Shown here piece by piece: positions 14,948-23,912 of a stretch of 64,000 nucleotides of DNA. Both the position numbers and the translations under genes were made by a program. Position 1 is the first letter of the stretch. Every line of letters starts with the position of its first letter. Origin of the DNA: Streptomyces stelliscabiei (GTDB taxonomy: Bacteria > Actinomycetota > Actinomycetes > Streptomycetales > Streptomycetaceae); the NCBI RefSeq assembly GCF_014873495.1, contig NZ_JADBGF010000001.1:7998001-8062000 (forward strand), given 5' to 3'. The notes under the pieces are model-generated. The model was not told the origin of the DNA, searched no databases, and saw nothing but the letters and a program-made list of their open reading frames with translations.

Positions 14948-16723
14948 TTGAGCACGCCCGCTCTGACCACGACGTCCGACGGTTTCCTCCTGCACGGTGA
15001 ACCGTTCCGGATCATCTCCGGCGCGATGCACTACTTCCGCATCCACCCCGACCTGTGGGCCGACCGGCTGCGCAAGGCCCGGCTGATGGGCCTGAACACC
15101 GTGGAGACGTACGTCCCCTGGAACCTCCACCAGCCCGACCCCGACAGCCCGCTCGTCCTCGACGGACTGCTCGACCTGCCCCGCTATCTGCGCCTCGCCC
15201 GCGCCGAGGGCCTGCACGTCCTGCTGCGCCCCGGCCCGTACATCTGCGCCGAGTGGGACGGCGGGGGCCTGCCCTCCTGGCTGACCTCGGACCCCGACAT
15301 CCGGCTGCGCTCCAGCGACCCCCGTTTCACCGCCGCCCTCGACGGCTACCTCGACATCCTGCTGCCGCCGCTGCTGCCGTACATGGCGGCGAACGACGGC
15401 CCGGTCATCGCCGTCCAGGTCGAGAACGAGTACGGGGCGTACGGCGACGACACCGCGTACCTCAAGCACGTCCACCAGGCGCTGCGCGCACGGGGCGTGG
15501 AGGAGCTGCTGTTCACCTGCGACCAGGCGGGCTCCGGCCACCACCTGGCCGCCGGCAGCCTGCCCGGCGTCCTGTCCACCGCCACCTTCGGCGGGAAGAT
15601 CGAGGAGTCACTGGCGGCGCTGCGGGCCCACATGCCCGAAGGGCCCCTGATGTGCTCGGAGTTCTGGATCGGCTGGTTCGACCACTGGGGCGAGGAGCAC
15701 CACGTCCGGGACGCGGCCAGCGCCGCCGCCGACCTGGACAAGCTGCTGGCCGCCGGCGCCTCGGTCAACATCTACATGTTCCACGGCGGCACCAACTTCG
15801 GCTTCACCAACGGCGCCAACCACGACCAGTGCTACGCCCCGATCGTCACCTCCTACGACTACGACGCCGCCCTCACCGAGTCCGGCGACCCCGGTTCCAA
15901 GTACCACGCCTTCCGCGAGGTCATCGCCCGCCACGCCCCGGTCCCCGAGGAGCCGGCCCCGGCGCCCGCGCCGAAACTCACGGGCATCACCGTGGAGTTG
16001 GACCGCCGGGCACCGCTGCTGCCGTACGCCACCGGTCTCGGCACCGCGGGGGAGCGCACCGAACACCCGGTCACCATGGAGGAGTTGGGGCAGCGCTCCG
16101 GCTACGTCCTCTACCGCACCACCCTTCCCGACGCGGGCGACGGCCTGCTGCACTTCGACGGCGGGGTCGGCGACCGCGCCCAGGTCTTCGTGGACGGCGC
16201 CCCCGTCGGCGTACTGGAACGCGAACGCCACGACGAGACCCTGCCCCTGCGCGTCCCGCACGCCGGTGCCACGCTCGACGTCCTGGTCGAGAACATGGGC
16301 GGCGTCAACTACGGCCCCCGCATCGGCGCCGCCAAGGGCCTGCTCGGCCCGGTCACCTTCAACGGCACCGCCCTGCTCGGCTGGGACACCCACCGCCTCC
16401 CGCTGGCGGACCTGTCCACGGTCCCCTTCGGTCCGGCCGACGCGGCCCCGGTCACCGTCCCCGCCTTCCACCACGGCACCTTCGAGGTCGACACCCCCGC
16501 CGACACCTTCCTGTCGCTGCCCGGCTGGACCAAGGGCCAGGCCTGGATCAACGGCTTCCACCTCGGCCGCTACTGGAACCGGGGCCCCCAGCGCACCCTC
16601 TACGTCCCGGGTCCCGTCCTGCGCCCCGGTGGCAACGACCTGGTCCTGCTGGAACTCAACGCCACGACCAGCTCCCGCGCCGCGTTCACGGACACACCGG
16701 ACCTGGGGCCGGTGAAGCCCTGA
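14948..16723 (+). CDS. GH35 beta-galactosidase
   Basis: 591-aa retaining glycosidase of family GH35. The TIM barrel fills the first 320 residues. The acid/base is Glu161 in VENEYG and the nucleophile Glu238 in CSEFWIGWFDHWG; MFHGGTNFGFTNGAN follows. The C-terminal jelly-roll domains end in WINGFHLGRYWNRGPQRTLY, typical of the family. The start is TTG at 14948: GAAGGGA lies 7 nt upstream and the protein then begins STPALTTTSDGFLLHGEPF. No signal peptide, so cytoplasmic. It overlaps the next GH35 gene by TGATG. Confidence 0.95.
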   Translation: MSTPALTTTSDGFLLHGEPFRIISGAMHYFRIHPDLWADRLRKARLMGLNTVETYVPWNLHQPDPDSPLVLDGLLDLPRYLRLARAEGLHVLLRPGPYICAEWDGGGLPSWLTSDPDIRLRSSDPRFTAALDGYLDILLPPLLPYMAANDGPVIAVQVENEYGAYGDDTAYLKHVHQALRARGVEELLFTCDQAGSGHHLAAGSLPGVLSTATFGGKIEESLAALRAHMPEGPLMCSEFWIGWFDHWGEEHHVRDAASAAADLDKLLAAGASVNIYMFHGGTNFGFTNGANHDQCYAPIVTSYDYDAALTESGDPGSKYHAFREVIARHAPVPEEPAPAPAPKLTGITVELDRRAPLLPYATGLGTAGERTEHPVTMEELGQRSGYVLYRTTLPDAGDGLLHFDGGVGDRAQVFVDGAPVGVLERERHDETLPLRVPHAGATLDVLVENMGGVNYGPRIGAAKGLLGPVTFNGTALLGWDTHRLPLADLSTVPFGPADAAPVTVPAFHHGTFEVDTPADTFLSLPGWTKGQAWINGFHLGRYWNRGPQRTLYVPGPVLRPGGNDLVLLELNATTSSRAAFTDTPDLGPVKP

Positions 16724-19155
16724 TGACGCCGCCGCACCGGGTGCGCCTCCCGGCGCCCGGCGACCCCCCGCCGCGCGGCCGGCTCCCCTTCGCCGACGCC
16801 CCGGACGCGCCGGACCCCATCGAGGTCAACAGTCGTTGGCTGACCCGGGGCGGCCGTCCGTGGTTCCCCGTCTCCGGAGAGTTCCACTACACCCGCTACC
16901 CGGCCGGGGAGTGGGAGGAGGAGCTGCTGAAGATGAAGGCGGGCGGGGTCACGGCCGTCGCCGCCTACGTCATCTGGATCCACCACGAGGAGATCGAGGG
17001 CCGCGTCCGCTTCGACGGCGACCGCGACCTGCGGCGCTTCGCGGAACTCTGCGCGCGCCACGGCCTGGACCTGATCCCCCGCATCGGCCCCTGGGTGCAC
17101 GCCGAGGTCCGGGGCGGGGGCCTGCCGGACTGGGTCCTCGACCGCACCGACGCCCCCCGCACGGACGACCCGGCCTACCTCGCCCCCGTACGCACCTGGT
17201 TCGCGGCGATCGCCGGGCAGCTGCGGGGCCTGGACCGCGCCCACGGCGGTCCGGTCGTCGCGCTCCAGATCGAGAACGAGCTGTACGACCGGCCGGACCA
17301 TCTGCTGACGCTGAAGCGGACGGCCCAGGAGGCCGGCCTGGCGGCCCCCCTGTGGACGTCGACGGCCTGGGGCGGGGTGCGGCTGCCCCCGGACGAACTC
17401 CTGCCCCTGTACGGCGGCTACCCCGACGCGTTCTGGACCGAGGCGGACGGCGGCTGGCCCGACACCTGCCGCAAGCACTTCTTCTTCACCCACCAGCGCG
17501 ACGACGAGGGTATCGGCGCCGACCTCCGCCCGACGACGGCACGCGGCGGGGACGGGGAGGGGCCGACGGACCGATTCCCCTGGGCCACCTGCGAGCTGGG
17601 CGGCGGCATGGCGGTGGCCTACCACCGCCGGCCCCGCGTCGAGGCCGCCGACGTCGGCGCCCTCGCCCTCACCAAGATCGGCTGCGGCTCGGTCTGGCAG
17701 GGCTACTACATGTTCCACGGCGGCACCAACCCGCCGGGGGAGCGCACCACCCTCCAGGAGTCCCACGCCACCGGCTACCCCAACGACCTCCCCCTCCTCA
17801 CCTACGACTTCCAGGCCCCCCTCGGCGAGTACGGCCAGTACCGCCCCTCCTACGACGAACTCCGCCTCCAGCACCTGCTGCTGGCCGACTTCGGTCATCT
17901 GATCGCCCCGATGGCCTCCGCCGTGCCCGAGCGGCAGCCGGCGAGCCAGGACGACCGGGAGACCCTGCGGTGGGCGGTCCGGGGGGACGGCCGGTCCGGC
18001 TTCCTCTTCGTCAACAACCACCAGCCGCACGAGCCGTTGCCCGACCATCGGGGCACGACGTTCACGGTGGAGTTCCCCGACGGACCCGAGGGGCCGGAGT
18101 CCGGGGCGCTGACCCTGCCGAGCGAACCGGTCACGATCCCCCGAGGGGCCTACTTCTGCTGGCCGTTGCGGCTCGACCTCGCCGGGCTGCGGCTGGACTG
18201 GGCCACCGCCCAGCCCGTCTGCACGGTCGACGACGGCCGTGGCCGTACGGTCCTCGTCCTGGCCGCGACGGACGGGATCACCCCCGAACTCGCCCTGGAC
18301 CTCCGTACGGTGACCACGGTCCGCGTGCCGTCGGGCGAGGTCACGACGGTGGGCGACCGCGTCCTGGTGACCGGGCTGCGCCCGGGTACCGACGCCCTGG
18401 TCGAGGTCGACACCACCGACGGCGGCCGGGTGGGTCTCCTGGTCCTGGACGCGGCCACGGCCCGCACCGCGTACCGGGGCCGTGCCTGGGGTGCCGAGCG
18501 GCTGGTCCTCGGTGAGGCCGGCGGCGGGGTGGTCTTCGACGCCCACGCGGACGAGGTGCGGGTCCACAGCACGGCCCCGGAGCCGTCCTTCGCCGTACTG
18601 CCGGCCCCCGAGCGCGCTCCGGTGGCGACCGGGGCGGTGGTGAAGGAGGCGGCCGACGGGGTCTTCGTCCGCTACACGCTGGTGGCGGACGACCAGGGGC
18701 GGCGCGGGTCCGACGGCGCGGACGACGCACTCCCGGTCACACTGATCCGGCCCCCGGGCGAGGCACCCCCCGTCACGACGGGTGTGCTGGGGCGGGCGAG
18801 CGTGCCGGCCGACGAGCACTTCGACACGGTGGCCGCCGAGTACGGCATCGCGACTCCGGACGACGCGCCGCCCGGCACCCTCCTGCGCGTCCACTGGACC
18901 GGCGACGTCGCCCGCGCCCACGTGGGCGGCCGCCTGGTCGCCGACCAGTTCTACTCCGGCCGCGTCTGGGACATCGGGCTCGACCGGCTGCCCGCGGACG
19001 GGGCGCGGTCGGAGGGACTGCGACTGCGGGTGCTGCCGTTGCCCGCGGGGGCCCCGGTACACGTACCGGGCCGGACGGGCGCCTCCGCCATCCCGGCGGA
19101 GATCACCCGAGCCGAGTACGTCACCCCCCGAACCTGGCCGCTGCGCCCCGGCTGA
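16723..19155 (+). CDS. GH35-related beta-galactosidase, divergent large form
   Basis: 810-aa protein with a GH35 catalytic barrel (about 33-400): PVSGEFHYTRYPAGEWEEEL, IGPWVHAEVRGGGLPDWV, acid/base Glu186 in QIENELYD, nucleophile candidate Glu291 in ATCELGGGM, and GYYMFHGGTNPPGE. The C-terminal 400 residues are beta-rich and end in a jelly-roll-like part (DQFYSGRVWDIGLDRL). It is longer than and only distantly related to its upstream neighbour, so it may cleave a different linkage. The ATG at 16723 shares bases with the upstream TGA (TGATG), showing translational coupling. No signal peptide. Confidence 0.9.
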   Translation: MTPPHRVRLPAPGDPPPRGRLPFADAPDAPDPIEVNSRWLTRGGRPWFPVSGEFHYTRYPAGEWEEELLKMKAGGVTAVAAYVIWIHHEEIEGRVRFDGDRDLRRFAELCARHGLDLIPRIGPWVHAEVRGGGLPDWVLDRTDAPRTDDPAYLAPVRTWFAAIAGQLRGLDRAHGGPVVALQIENELYDRPDHLLTLKRTAQEAGLAAPLWTSTAWGGVRLPPDELLPLYGGYPDAFWTEADGGWPDTCRKHFFFTHQRDDEGIGADLRPTTARGGDGEGPTDRFPWATCELGGGMAVAYHRRPRVEAADVGALALTKIGCGSVWQGYYMFHGGTNPPGERTTLQESHATGYPNDLPLLTYDFQAPLGEYGQYRPSYDELRLQHLLLADFGHLIAPMASAVPERQPASQDDRETLRWAVRGDGRSGFLFVNNHQPHEPLPDHRGTTFTVEFPDGPEGPESGALTLPSEPVTIPRGAYFCWPLRLDLAGLRLDWATAQPVCTVDDGRGRTVLVLAATDGITPELALDLRTVTTVRVPSGEVTTVGDRVLVTGLRPGTDALVEVDTTDGGRVGLLVLDAATARTAYRGRAWGAERLVLGEAGGGVVFDAHADEVRVHSTAPEPSFAVLPAPERAPVATGAVVKEAADGVFVRYTLVADDQGRRGSDGADDALPVTLIRPPGEAPPVTTGVLGRASVPADEHFDTVAAEYGIATPDDAPPGTLLRVHWTGDVARAHVGGRLVADQFYSGRVWDIGLDRLPADGARSEGLRLRVLPLPAGAPVHVPGRTGASAIPAEITRAEYVTPRTWPLRPG

Positions 19156-19487
19156 CCTCGTGGGGTCCGTCGTCGGGTGCGGGTGAGTGCGGGCCGGCCG
19201 CGCAGTTCCCCGCGCCCCTGAAAGACACGGCCCCTACGGGCCTGAAACACGATGACCGAGCGGGCCTGGCTGTCGGGTGCGGGTGAGTGGGACGGACGCT
19301 CGGGGGTCGAAGGGGCGCAGCCCCTGGGTGGGGGCACCTCCCGCTCGGGCGAAGCCGGGAGTGGGGGAGGGGCGGGTAGGGGCGGCGGGGGCGAAAAACC
19401 CCGGGCCCCGCCCCCGGACCTATCCTGTGGCCCACGCAGAACACGACAGACCGGACGACAACCCTCCGCAGACAAGGAAGAAGCCGC
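19156..19487. repeat. Intergenic stretch with repeat-rich hairpins
   Basis: 332 nt between the GH35 operon and lacI-type gene. CGCAGTTCCCCGCGCCCCTG (19201-19220) and AGGGGCGCAGCCCCT (19311-19325) are motifs I recognise as recurring between Streptomyces genes. GTCGGGTGCGGGTGAGTG occurs twice (near 19171 and 19274). The region also holds the regulator promoter; CCTATCCTG at 19418-19426 could be its -10 region. I do not see a second copy of the TTACCGGTAA operator. Confidence 0.55.
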
Positions 19488-20594
19488 ATGCCCCGCAGCA
19501 CCACGGACGGCAACGCGGCCGAACCACCCGCCAAACCCACCCGAGGCCGCAGTCGCCGCAACTTCGCCGGCTCCCGCCCGGTGATGGACGACGTCGCCCG
19601 CCTCGCCGGCGTCTCCAAACAGACCGTCTCCCGCGTCCTCAACGACAACCCGGCCGTCCGCCCGGAGACCAGGCAGGCCGTGCTGGAAGCCATGCGCACA
19701 CTCGGCTACCGCCCCAGCCGCAGCGCCCGCTCCCTGGCCAGCGGCCGCACCCGCATGCTCGGCGTGATCTCCTTCGACGCCGCCCGCTACGGCCCCGCCT
19801 CCACCCTGACCGCGATCAACACGGCGGCCCAGGAAGCGGGTTACCTCGTCAGCTCCATCGCCCTCGACACGGCGGACCGGGACACCGTCGTGGAGGCGGT
19901 GGACCGGCTGTCGGCCGAGGGCGCGGACGGCATCATCGCCATCGCCCCCCAGCGCCCGGTCGCCACCGCGCTCGCGCGCGCACGCCCGGACACCCCGCTG
20001 GTGATGCTGGACAACGGCCTCGGCGACGGCACCCCCGTGGTCTCCTCGGACTTCACCGCGGGCGCCCGGCTGGCGACCGGCCATCTGCTGGGCCTCGGCC
20101 ATCCCACCGTCCGGCACATCGCGGGCCCCACCGGCTGGACCTCCGCCGACCGCCGCGCCGAAAGCTGGCGCGAGACCCTGGCGAGGGCCGGCGCGCGTGT
20201 CCACGAGCCCCTCGTCGGGGACTGGAGCGCCGACTCCGGCTACGCGCTGGGCCGGCGGCTGGCGGCCGACGCGGACGTCACCGCCGTCTTCGTCTCCAAC
20301 GACCAGATGGCACTCGGCCTGCTGCGCGCCCTGCACGAGGCGGGGCGCCGGGTCCCGCAGGACGTGAGCGTGGTCGGCTACGACGACATCCCGGAGGCGG
20401 CACATCTGCTGCCGCCGCTCACGACGATCCGTACGGACTACTCCGCGATCGGCACGACCGCGCTGCGCCTGCTCCTGCGCCAGCTGGACGACCCGGACGA
20501 GACGGGCGACACCGGTGCGGGCGACACTCGGGTGCGGGGCCCGGTCATCCCCGTGGAGCTGATCGTCCGTGACAGCACGGGGGCGCCCGCGTAG
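19488..20594 (+). CDS. LacI family transcriptional regulator
   Basis: 368-aa sugar-responsive repressor. The helix-turn-helix is at residues 33-58 (DDVARLAGVSKQTVSRVL), followed by the hinge helix SARSLASGRTRMLGV. The periplasmic-binding-protein-like effector domain runs from about 90 to 350, with VFVSNDQMALGLLRALHEAG and VSVVGYDDIPEAAHLLPPLT. The ATG at 19488 follows AAGGAAG. It lies on the same strand after the transporter/GH35 genes and most likely represses them through the palindrome at 13540. The 31-residue N-terminal tail before the HTH is basic. Confidence 0.93.
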   Translation: MPRSTTDGNAAEPPAKPTRGRSRRNFAGSRPVMDDVARLAGVSKQTVSRVLNDNPAVRPETRQAVLEAMRTLGYRPSRSARSLASGRTRMLGVISFDAARYGPASTLTAINTAAQEAGYLVSSIALDTADRDTVVEAVDRLSAEGADGIIAIAPQRPVATALARARPDTPLVMLDNGLGDGTPVVSSDFTAGARLATGHLLGLGHPTVRHIAGPTGWTSADRRAESWRETLARAGARVHEPLVGDWSADSGYALGRRLAADADVTAVFVSNDQMALGLLRALHEAGRRVPQDVSVVGYDDIPEAAHLLPPLTTIRTDYSAIGTTALRLLLRQLDDPDETGDTGAGDTRVRGPVIPVELIVRDSTGAPA

Positions 20595-20633
20595 CCCCGC
20601 CGCCCGAGCGGCCTCCGGGCGCTCCGACGGGTG

Positions 20634-20677
20634 GGGCCCCCGGCCCGACATCGCTCGGATGCCGGAACCGGGGGCCC
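20634..20677 (+). terminator. Terminator after the LacI-family gene
   Basis: Ten-base arms GGGCCCCCGG (20634-20643) and CCGGGGGCCC (20668-20677) are perfect inverted repeats 40 nt after the stop. It separates this gene from the convergent methyltransferase gene. Confidence 0.6.
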
Positions 20678-20720
20678 TCAGAACCCTCAGAACCCGCAGG
20701 ATTCTCGGGTACCTCAGGAA

Positions 20721-20760
20721 GGCTCAGGCCGGCTCAGGCCGGCTCAGGCCGGCTCAGGCC
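20721..20760. repeat. Four exact tandem 10-bp repeats
   Basis: GGCTCAGGCC is repeated four times without a mismatch, ending 6 nt before the stop of the leftward methyltransferase gene. CCTCAGAAC-type units precede it at 20676-20695. Each unit is nearly self-complementary (GGC..GCC). Confidence 0.95.
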
Positions 20761-20766
20761 GGCCGT

Positions 20767-21597
20767 TCACGGCTTCCTCGCGATCGCCCCGTACATCGCG
20801 ATGTCCTCGTCGCGGATGTTCTCCTCGCCCGTGCCGTCCGGATGCCACTTGTGGACCTGGACGATGCCGGGCTCGACGAGTTCGAGGCCGTCGAAGAACT
20901 CGTGGGCCTCGTCGATCGTGCGCAGCCGCATGGGCATGTCGCGCGCGGCGTACTCGCGGGCGACGCGGCCCACCTCCTCGGGGGCGAACTCGGCGGTGCC
21001 GATGGTCATCGCCAGGTAGCTGCCCGAGGGGAGGGGTTCGAGGAGACGGCGGACGATACCGACCGCGTCGTCCTCGTCCAGCACGAAGTGGACGATCGCG
21101 ATCACGGTGAGCGCGACCGGCTTGCTCAGGTCGAGGGTCTCCGCGAACTCGGGCGAGCCGAGCACGGTCTCCGGGTCCTGGAAGTCGGCCTCGATGTACG
21201 CGGTCCTGCCCTCGGGGGTGCTGGCCAGTAATCCCTGGGACAGGGTGAGGACGATCGGGTCGTTGTCCACGTAGACGACCCGGGACTCGGGGGCCACCGA
21301 CTGGGCTATCTCGTGGAGGTTGGGGGAGGTGGGGATGCCGGTTCCGATGTCGAGGAACTGGCGCATGCCCGCCTTCTCGGCGAGCCAGCGCACCGCGCGG
21401 TTCATCCAGTCTCGGTTGGCGCGCATGTGGACCGGCAGGGCCGGCCACTCGTGCGCCATCGCGTCACCGGCCTCCTTGTCGGCCGGGTAGTAGTCCTTGC
21501 CGCCGAGGATGTAGTCGTAGATACGCGCGGAGTGCGCGTGCTCGGTGTCGATCCGGTCGGCCGGCCATCCGTTGTCGGGCAACGCCGTCCCTCCCAT
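20767..21597 (-). CDS. SAM-dependent methyltransferase, DUF574 (Methyltransf_19) family
   Basis: About 276-aa protein of an actinomycete-specific S-adenosylmethionine methyltransferase family. The N-terminal signature HSARIYDYILGGKDYYPADK is diagnostic; FLDIGTGIPTSPNLHEIA binds SAM; VVYVDNDPIVLTLSQGLL and TVIAIVHFVLDEDD follow. Methyl acceptor unknown. The ATG at 21597 has a weak upstream site, whereas GGGAGGG inside the first codons sits 6 nt before a TTG at 21582, which would give MPDNGWPADRID and is a strong alternative. A single-gene unit divergent from nothing obvious. Confidence 0.9.
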   Translation of the reverse strand: MGGTALPDNGWPADRIDTEHAHSARIYDYILGGKDYYPADKEAGDAMAHEWPALPVHMRANRDWMNRAVRWLAEKAGMRQFLDIGTGIPTSPNLHEIAQSVAPESRVVYVDNDPIVLTLSQGLLASTPEGRTAYIEADFQDPETVLGSPEFAETLDLSKPVALTVIAIVHFVLDEDDAVGIVRRLLEPLPSGSYLAMTIGTAEFAPEEVGRVAREYAARDMPMRLRTIDEAHEFFDGLELVEPGIVQVHKWHPDGTGEENIRDEDIAMYGAIARKP

Positions 21598-21704
21598 CAG
21601 GTCGTGTCGTACAGATAAACGGTCGGACAGGGCCGGGGGTTCGACGGACGGCAGAACCGACGGCCACACAGGTGGTGCGTCAACGAGGCGTGGCAGCAGG
21701 TTGG

Positions 21705-21965
21705 TCAGAGCAGGAAGTCGGCCTCGCCCGCCTTCACACCGGCCAGAAAACTGGTCATCTCACGGGGCGTGAACAGCAGCGCCGGCCCGTCCGGGTCGGT
21801 CGACTGGCGTACGGCGACCCGGCCGTCGGCGAGCTTCTTCACCTCCACGCAGGCACCGCCGGCGTCGTCGCTCCAGGGGCGGTGCCAGTCCTGCTTGCCG
21901 AGTTCGCGGGCGGGCATGCCGTTGCGGACGCCGTTGTGTACTCCGTCGGGTATGGGGTGGTGCAC
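21705..21965 (-). CDS. DUF397 domain protein
   Basis: 86-aa protein with the DUF397 fold: WHRPWSDDAGGACVEVKKL, GRVAVRQSTDPDGPALLFTP and MTSFLAGVKAGEADF. DUF397 genes in streptomycetes nearly always follow a helix-turn-helix/DUF5753 gene, as here, and the pair is thought to modulate development. The GTG at 21965 lies 1 nt after the upstream TGA (21967-21969), with AAGGAG 7 nt before it, so the two are co-translated. Confidence 0.93.
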   Translation of the reverse strand: MHHPIPDGVHNGVRNGMPARELGKQDWHRPWSDDAGGACVEVKKLADGRVAVRQSTDPDGPALLFTPREMTSFLAGVKAGEADFLL

Positions 21966-21966
21966 G

Positions 21967-22842
21967 TCAGAGCTCCTTGCGTAGCGCACCGAGGAGGGCC
22001 TCGGTCTTTCGGGCGGGCGCCGACTGCGCGCCCAACCGGTCCAGGGCCTCGCGGTAGACGACGACGTCGTCGCCCTTGTCGAGATAGACGGCGCCCACCA
22101 GCCCGTTGAGGTAGACGATGTCCGGCAACTCCGGTGCCCTGAAGCGGAAGAGGTGGAACGCGCCGGCCCGCATCGCCGGATGCGGGCCGTTGTGGAACGG
22201 CATGAGCTGGACCGTCACATGGGGCAGCCGGTTCAGCTCGATCAGGTGGTCGATCTGGGCGCGCATCACCTCCGGTCCGCCGACCGGCCATCTGAGCACG
22301 GTCTCGTCCATCACCACCCACAGCCGGGGCGGCTGGGGCCGGGTGAGGAGTTCCTGGCGCCTCATCCGCAGCGCCACCCGCCGTTCGGTGTCCTCGGCCG
22401 CGGCGTGCGGATTGCCGGCGCCGAGCAGGGCGCGGGCGTACTCCTCGGTCTGGAGCAGGCCGTGCACGAACTGCGCCTCGTACGCCCGGATCTGGAGCGC
22501 CGCCTGCTCCAGGCTGAGGTAGGCGGCGAACCAGTCGGGCAGTACGTCGCGGTAGGTGTGCCACCAGCCGCGTTTGTTGGCCTCGCGGACGGACTTCAGG
22601 AAGGTCTCGATCTCCTGCTGGTCCCGCACACCGTAGATCTGGAGCAGTTTCTCGACGTCCGGGAGGCGGAGCCGGGCGACCTTGGCGGCTTCCAGGCGGC
22701 GGATCGTGGAATGGCTGACTCCGATCGCCTCACCGGCCTGTTCGAACGTGAGCCCGGCGCGTGTGCGCAACTCCTCCAGCTGTCTGCCGAGGATCATGCG
22801 CAGGACGGAGGGGGCCCCGCCCCACTCGGTCTCCGCGGTCAC
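21967..22842 (-). CDS. Helix-turn-helix XRE regulator with DUF5753 domain
   Basis: 291-aa regulator. The XRE helix-turn-helix is at about residues 20-75 (LRTRAGLTFEQAGEAIGVSH, STIRRLEAAKVARLRLPDV). The DUF5753 domain fills the rest (ALQIRAYEAQFVHGLLQTEE, RLPHVTVQLMPFHNGPHPAM). The start is GTG at 22842, eight bases after GAGGGGG; the open frame extends to 22884. It forms a pair with the DUF397 gene and faces an anti-sigma-like ATPase across 381 nt, the layout of the whiJ/abaA-type clusters linked to development. Confidence 0.92.
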   Translation of the reverse strand: MTAETEWGGAPSVLRMILGRQLEELRTRAGLTFEQAGEAIGVSHSTIRRLEAAKVARLRLPDVEKLLQIYGVRDQQEIETFLKSVREANKRGWWHTYRDVLPDWFAAYLSLEQAALQIRAYEAQFVHGLLQTEEYARALLGAGNPHAAAEDTERRVALRMRRQELLTRPQPPRLWVVMDETVLRWPVGGPEVMRAQIDHLIELNRLPHVTVQLMPFHNGPHPAMRAGAFHLFRFRAPELPDIVYLNGLVGAVYLDKGDDVVVYREALDRLGAQSAPARKTEALLGALRKEL

Positions 22843-23223
22843 GCCCACCACCCCCTCACGCCGAGCACTGAGGTCATGTCGCACTGCCTTACAGGTCTTG
22901 CGCGCTTTCCTTCAAGGGTTGCGCGTTGTTGTGCGAGTCGCTTCGAGAGCGCAGTCTGACACGATCTTGGCTCGATCGGTGACGACATGCGACCCGCAAA
23001 ATGCAAATTTCAACTTGCTGGTTGCGAGGTGTTGTTCGCGGATGCCACAGTGGACGTACCGTCACGGCTTCGGCGAACACCGGAGCCGCGCGGCCAGGTT
23101 GGGGGAGATGTGGCCGCAACTCAGCGCTGTCCGTCATGAGTTGCCACAGCTCGCGGCGTACGGCGAGGCGGCCGTGGCACCGGCTCCCCTCCGGTGCGAA
23201 GGGCCAACGAAAGGCTTACGGCG
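22843..23223. promoter_or_regulatory. Divergent intergenic region, AT-richer
   Basis: 381 nt between the helix-turn-helix gene and the divergent ATPase gene. Bases 22990-23050 are clearly richer in A and T than the surroundings (GCAAAATGCAAATTTCAACTT). Both promoters should lie here; I cannot assign the boxes. Confidence 0.45.
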
Positions 23224-23778
23224 ATGGCTCCGCCCACTCTCCCCCCCTCCACGGACCGGTTAGCCCCGACCATGTACCCACCCCTTGGACCAGAGACGTA
23301 CGAACCGCACAGAGCGGGCGTGTTCGGACTGCCGGCGGTGCCCGCGTCGGCGGGTGAGGCGCGCAGAACCGTGCGCGAGCTGCTCGGTGAGTGGGGGGTG
23401 CCTCCGGAGACGGCCGAGGACGTCCTGCTGATCACGTCCGAGCTGGTCACCAACGCGTTGACCCACACGGACAGCGAGTGGATCGTGTGCCGGCTGCAGT
23501 ACACCGGCCCTCGGCTCCGCATCGAGGTCGAGGACCAGAACAGCGGTCACGCACAGCCTGCCCGGCGTCGCCCGGGCCCCGACGACCAGAACGGGCGTGG
23601 GCTCATGCTGGTCGGCATGCTCAGCAGCGACTGGGGGGTGCGCGACACCCCACAACGGTCCGGTCGTGTCGTCTGGGCAGAACTGCCGTCGGAGGGCCGG
23701 GAAACCCCCGAGCCCGCCCCTCCGACGGCTCCGCAACGGAACGGTGGATTCCCCATGGCCGACCCGTCCTGGACCTAG
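23224..23778 (+). CDS. Anti-sigma-factor-like ATP-binding protein (HATPase_c_2)
   Basis: 184-aa single-domain GHKL ATPase related to RsbW/SpoIIAB. The N box is EDVLLITSELVTNALTHTDS, the G1 box LRIEVEDQNS, and the G2 box NGRGLMLVGMLSSDWGV. Such proteins bind sigma factors or anti-sigma antagonists and appear beside DUF397/helix-turn-helix pairs, as here. The ATG at 23224 has GAAAGG about 10 nt upstream; a second ATG at 23272 is possible. The Pro-rich C-terminal tail (from about residue 155) looks disordered. Confidence 0.88.
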   Translation: MAPPTLPPSTDRLAPTMYPPLGPETYEPHRAGVFGLPAVPASAGEARRTVRELLGEWGVPPETAEDVLLITSELVTNALTHTDSEWIVCRLQYTGPRLRIEVEDQNSGHAQPARRRPGPDDQNGRGLMLVGMLSSDWGVRDTPQRSGRVVWAELPSEGRETPEPAPPTAPQRNGGFPMADPSWT

Positions 23779-23912
23779 GTCCCGTCCCGCCGCACGGCTC
23801 CCCGCCCGCCGCCGCCCGTGCCGGCGGGTGACCGGCGTCCCGCTCCGGTCACCCGCCGGCCCGCCCGCACGTACGCTGCCTCCACAGTGAACCCCTCGCC
23901 GCTGGAGGCACG

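Noticed and set aside
15055..16722. Long rightward open frame joined to the second GH35 gene, which would give a 1366-aa protein.
   Set aside because: The first 556 codons are Arg/Pro-rich and run out of frame through the first GH35 gene, whose catalytic motifs are intact. The real start is the ATG at 16723.
16600..19062. 820-codon leftward open frame across the second GH35 gene.
   Set aside because: It is antisense to a gene with clear motifs, has no recognisable domain, and reflects the codon bias of high-G+C DNA.
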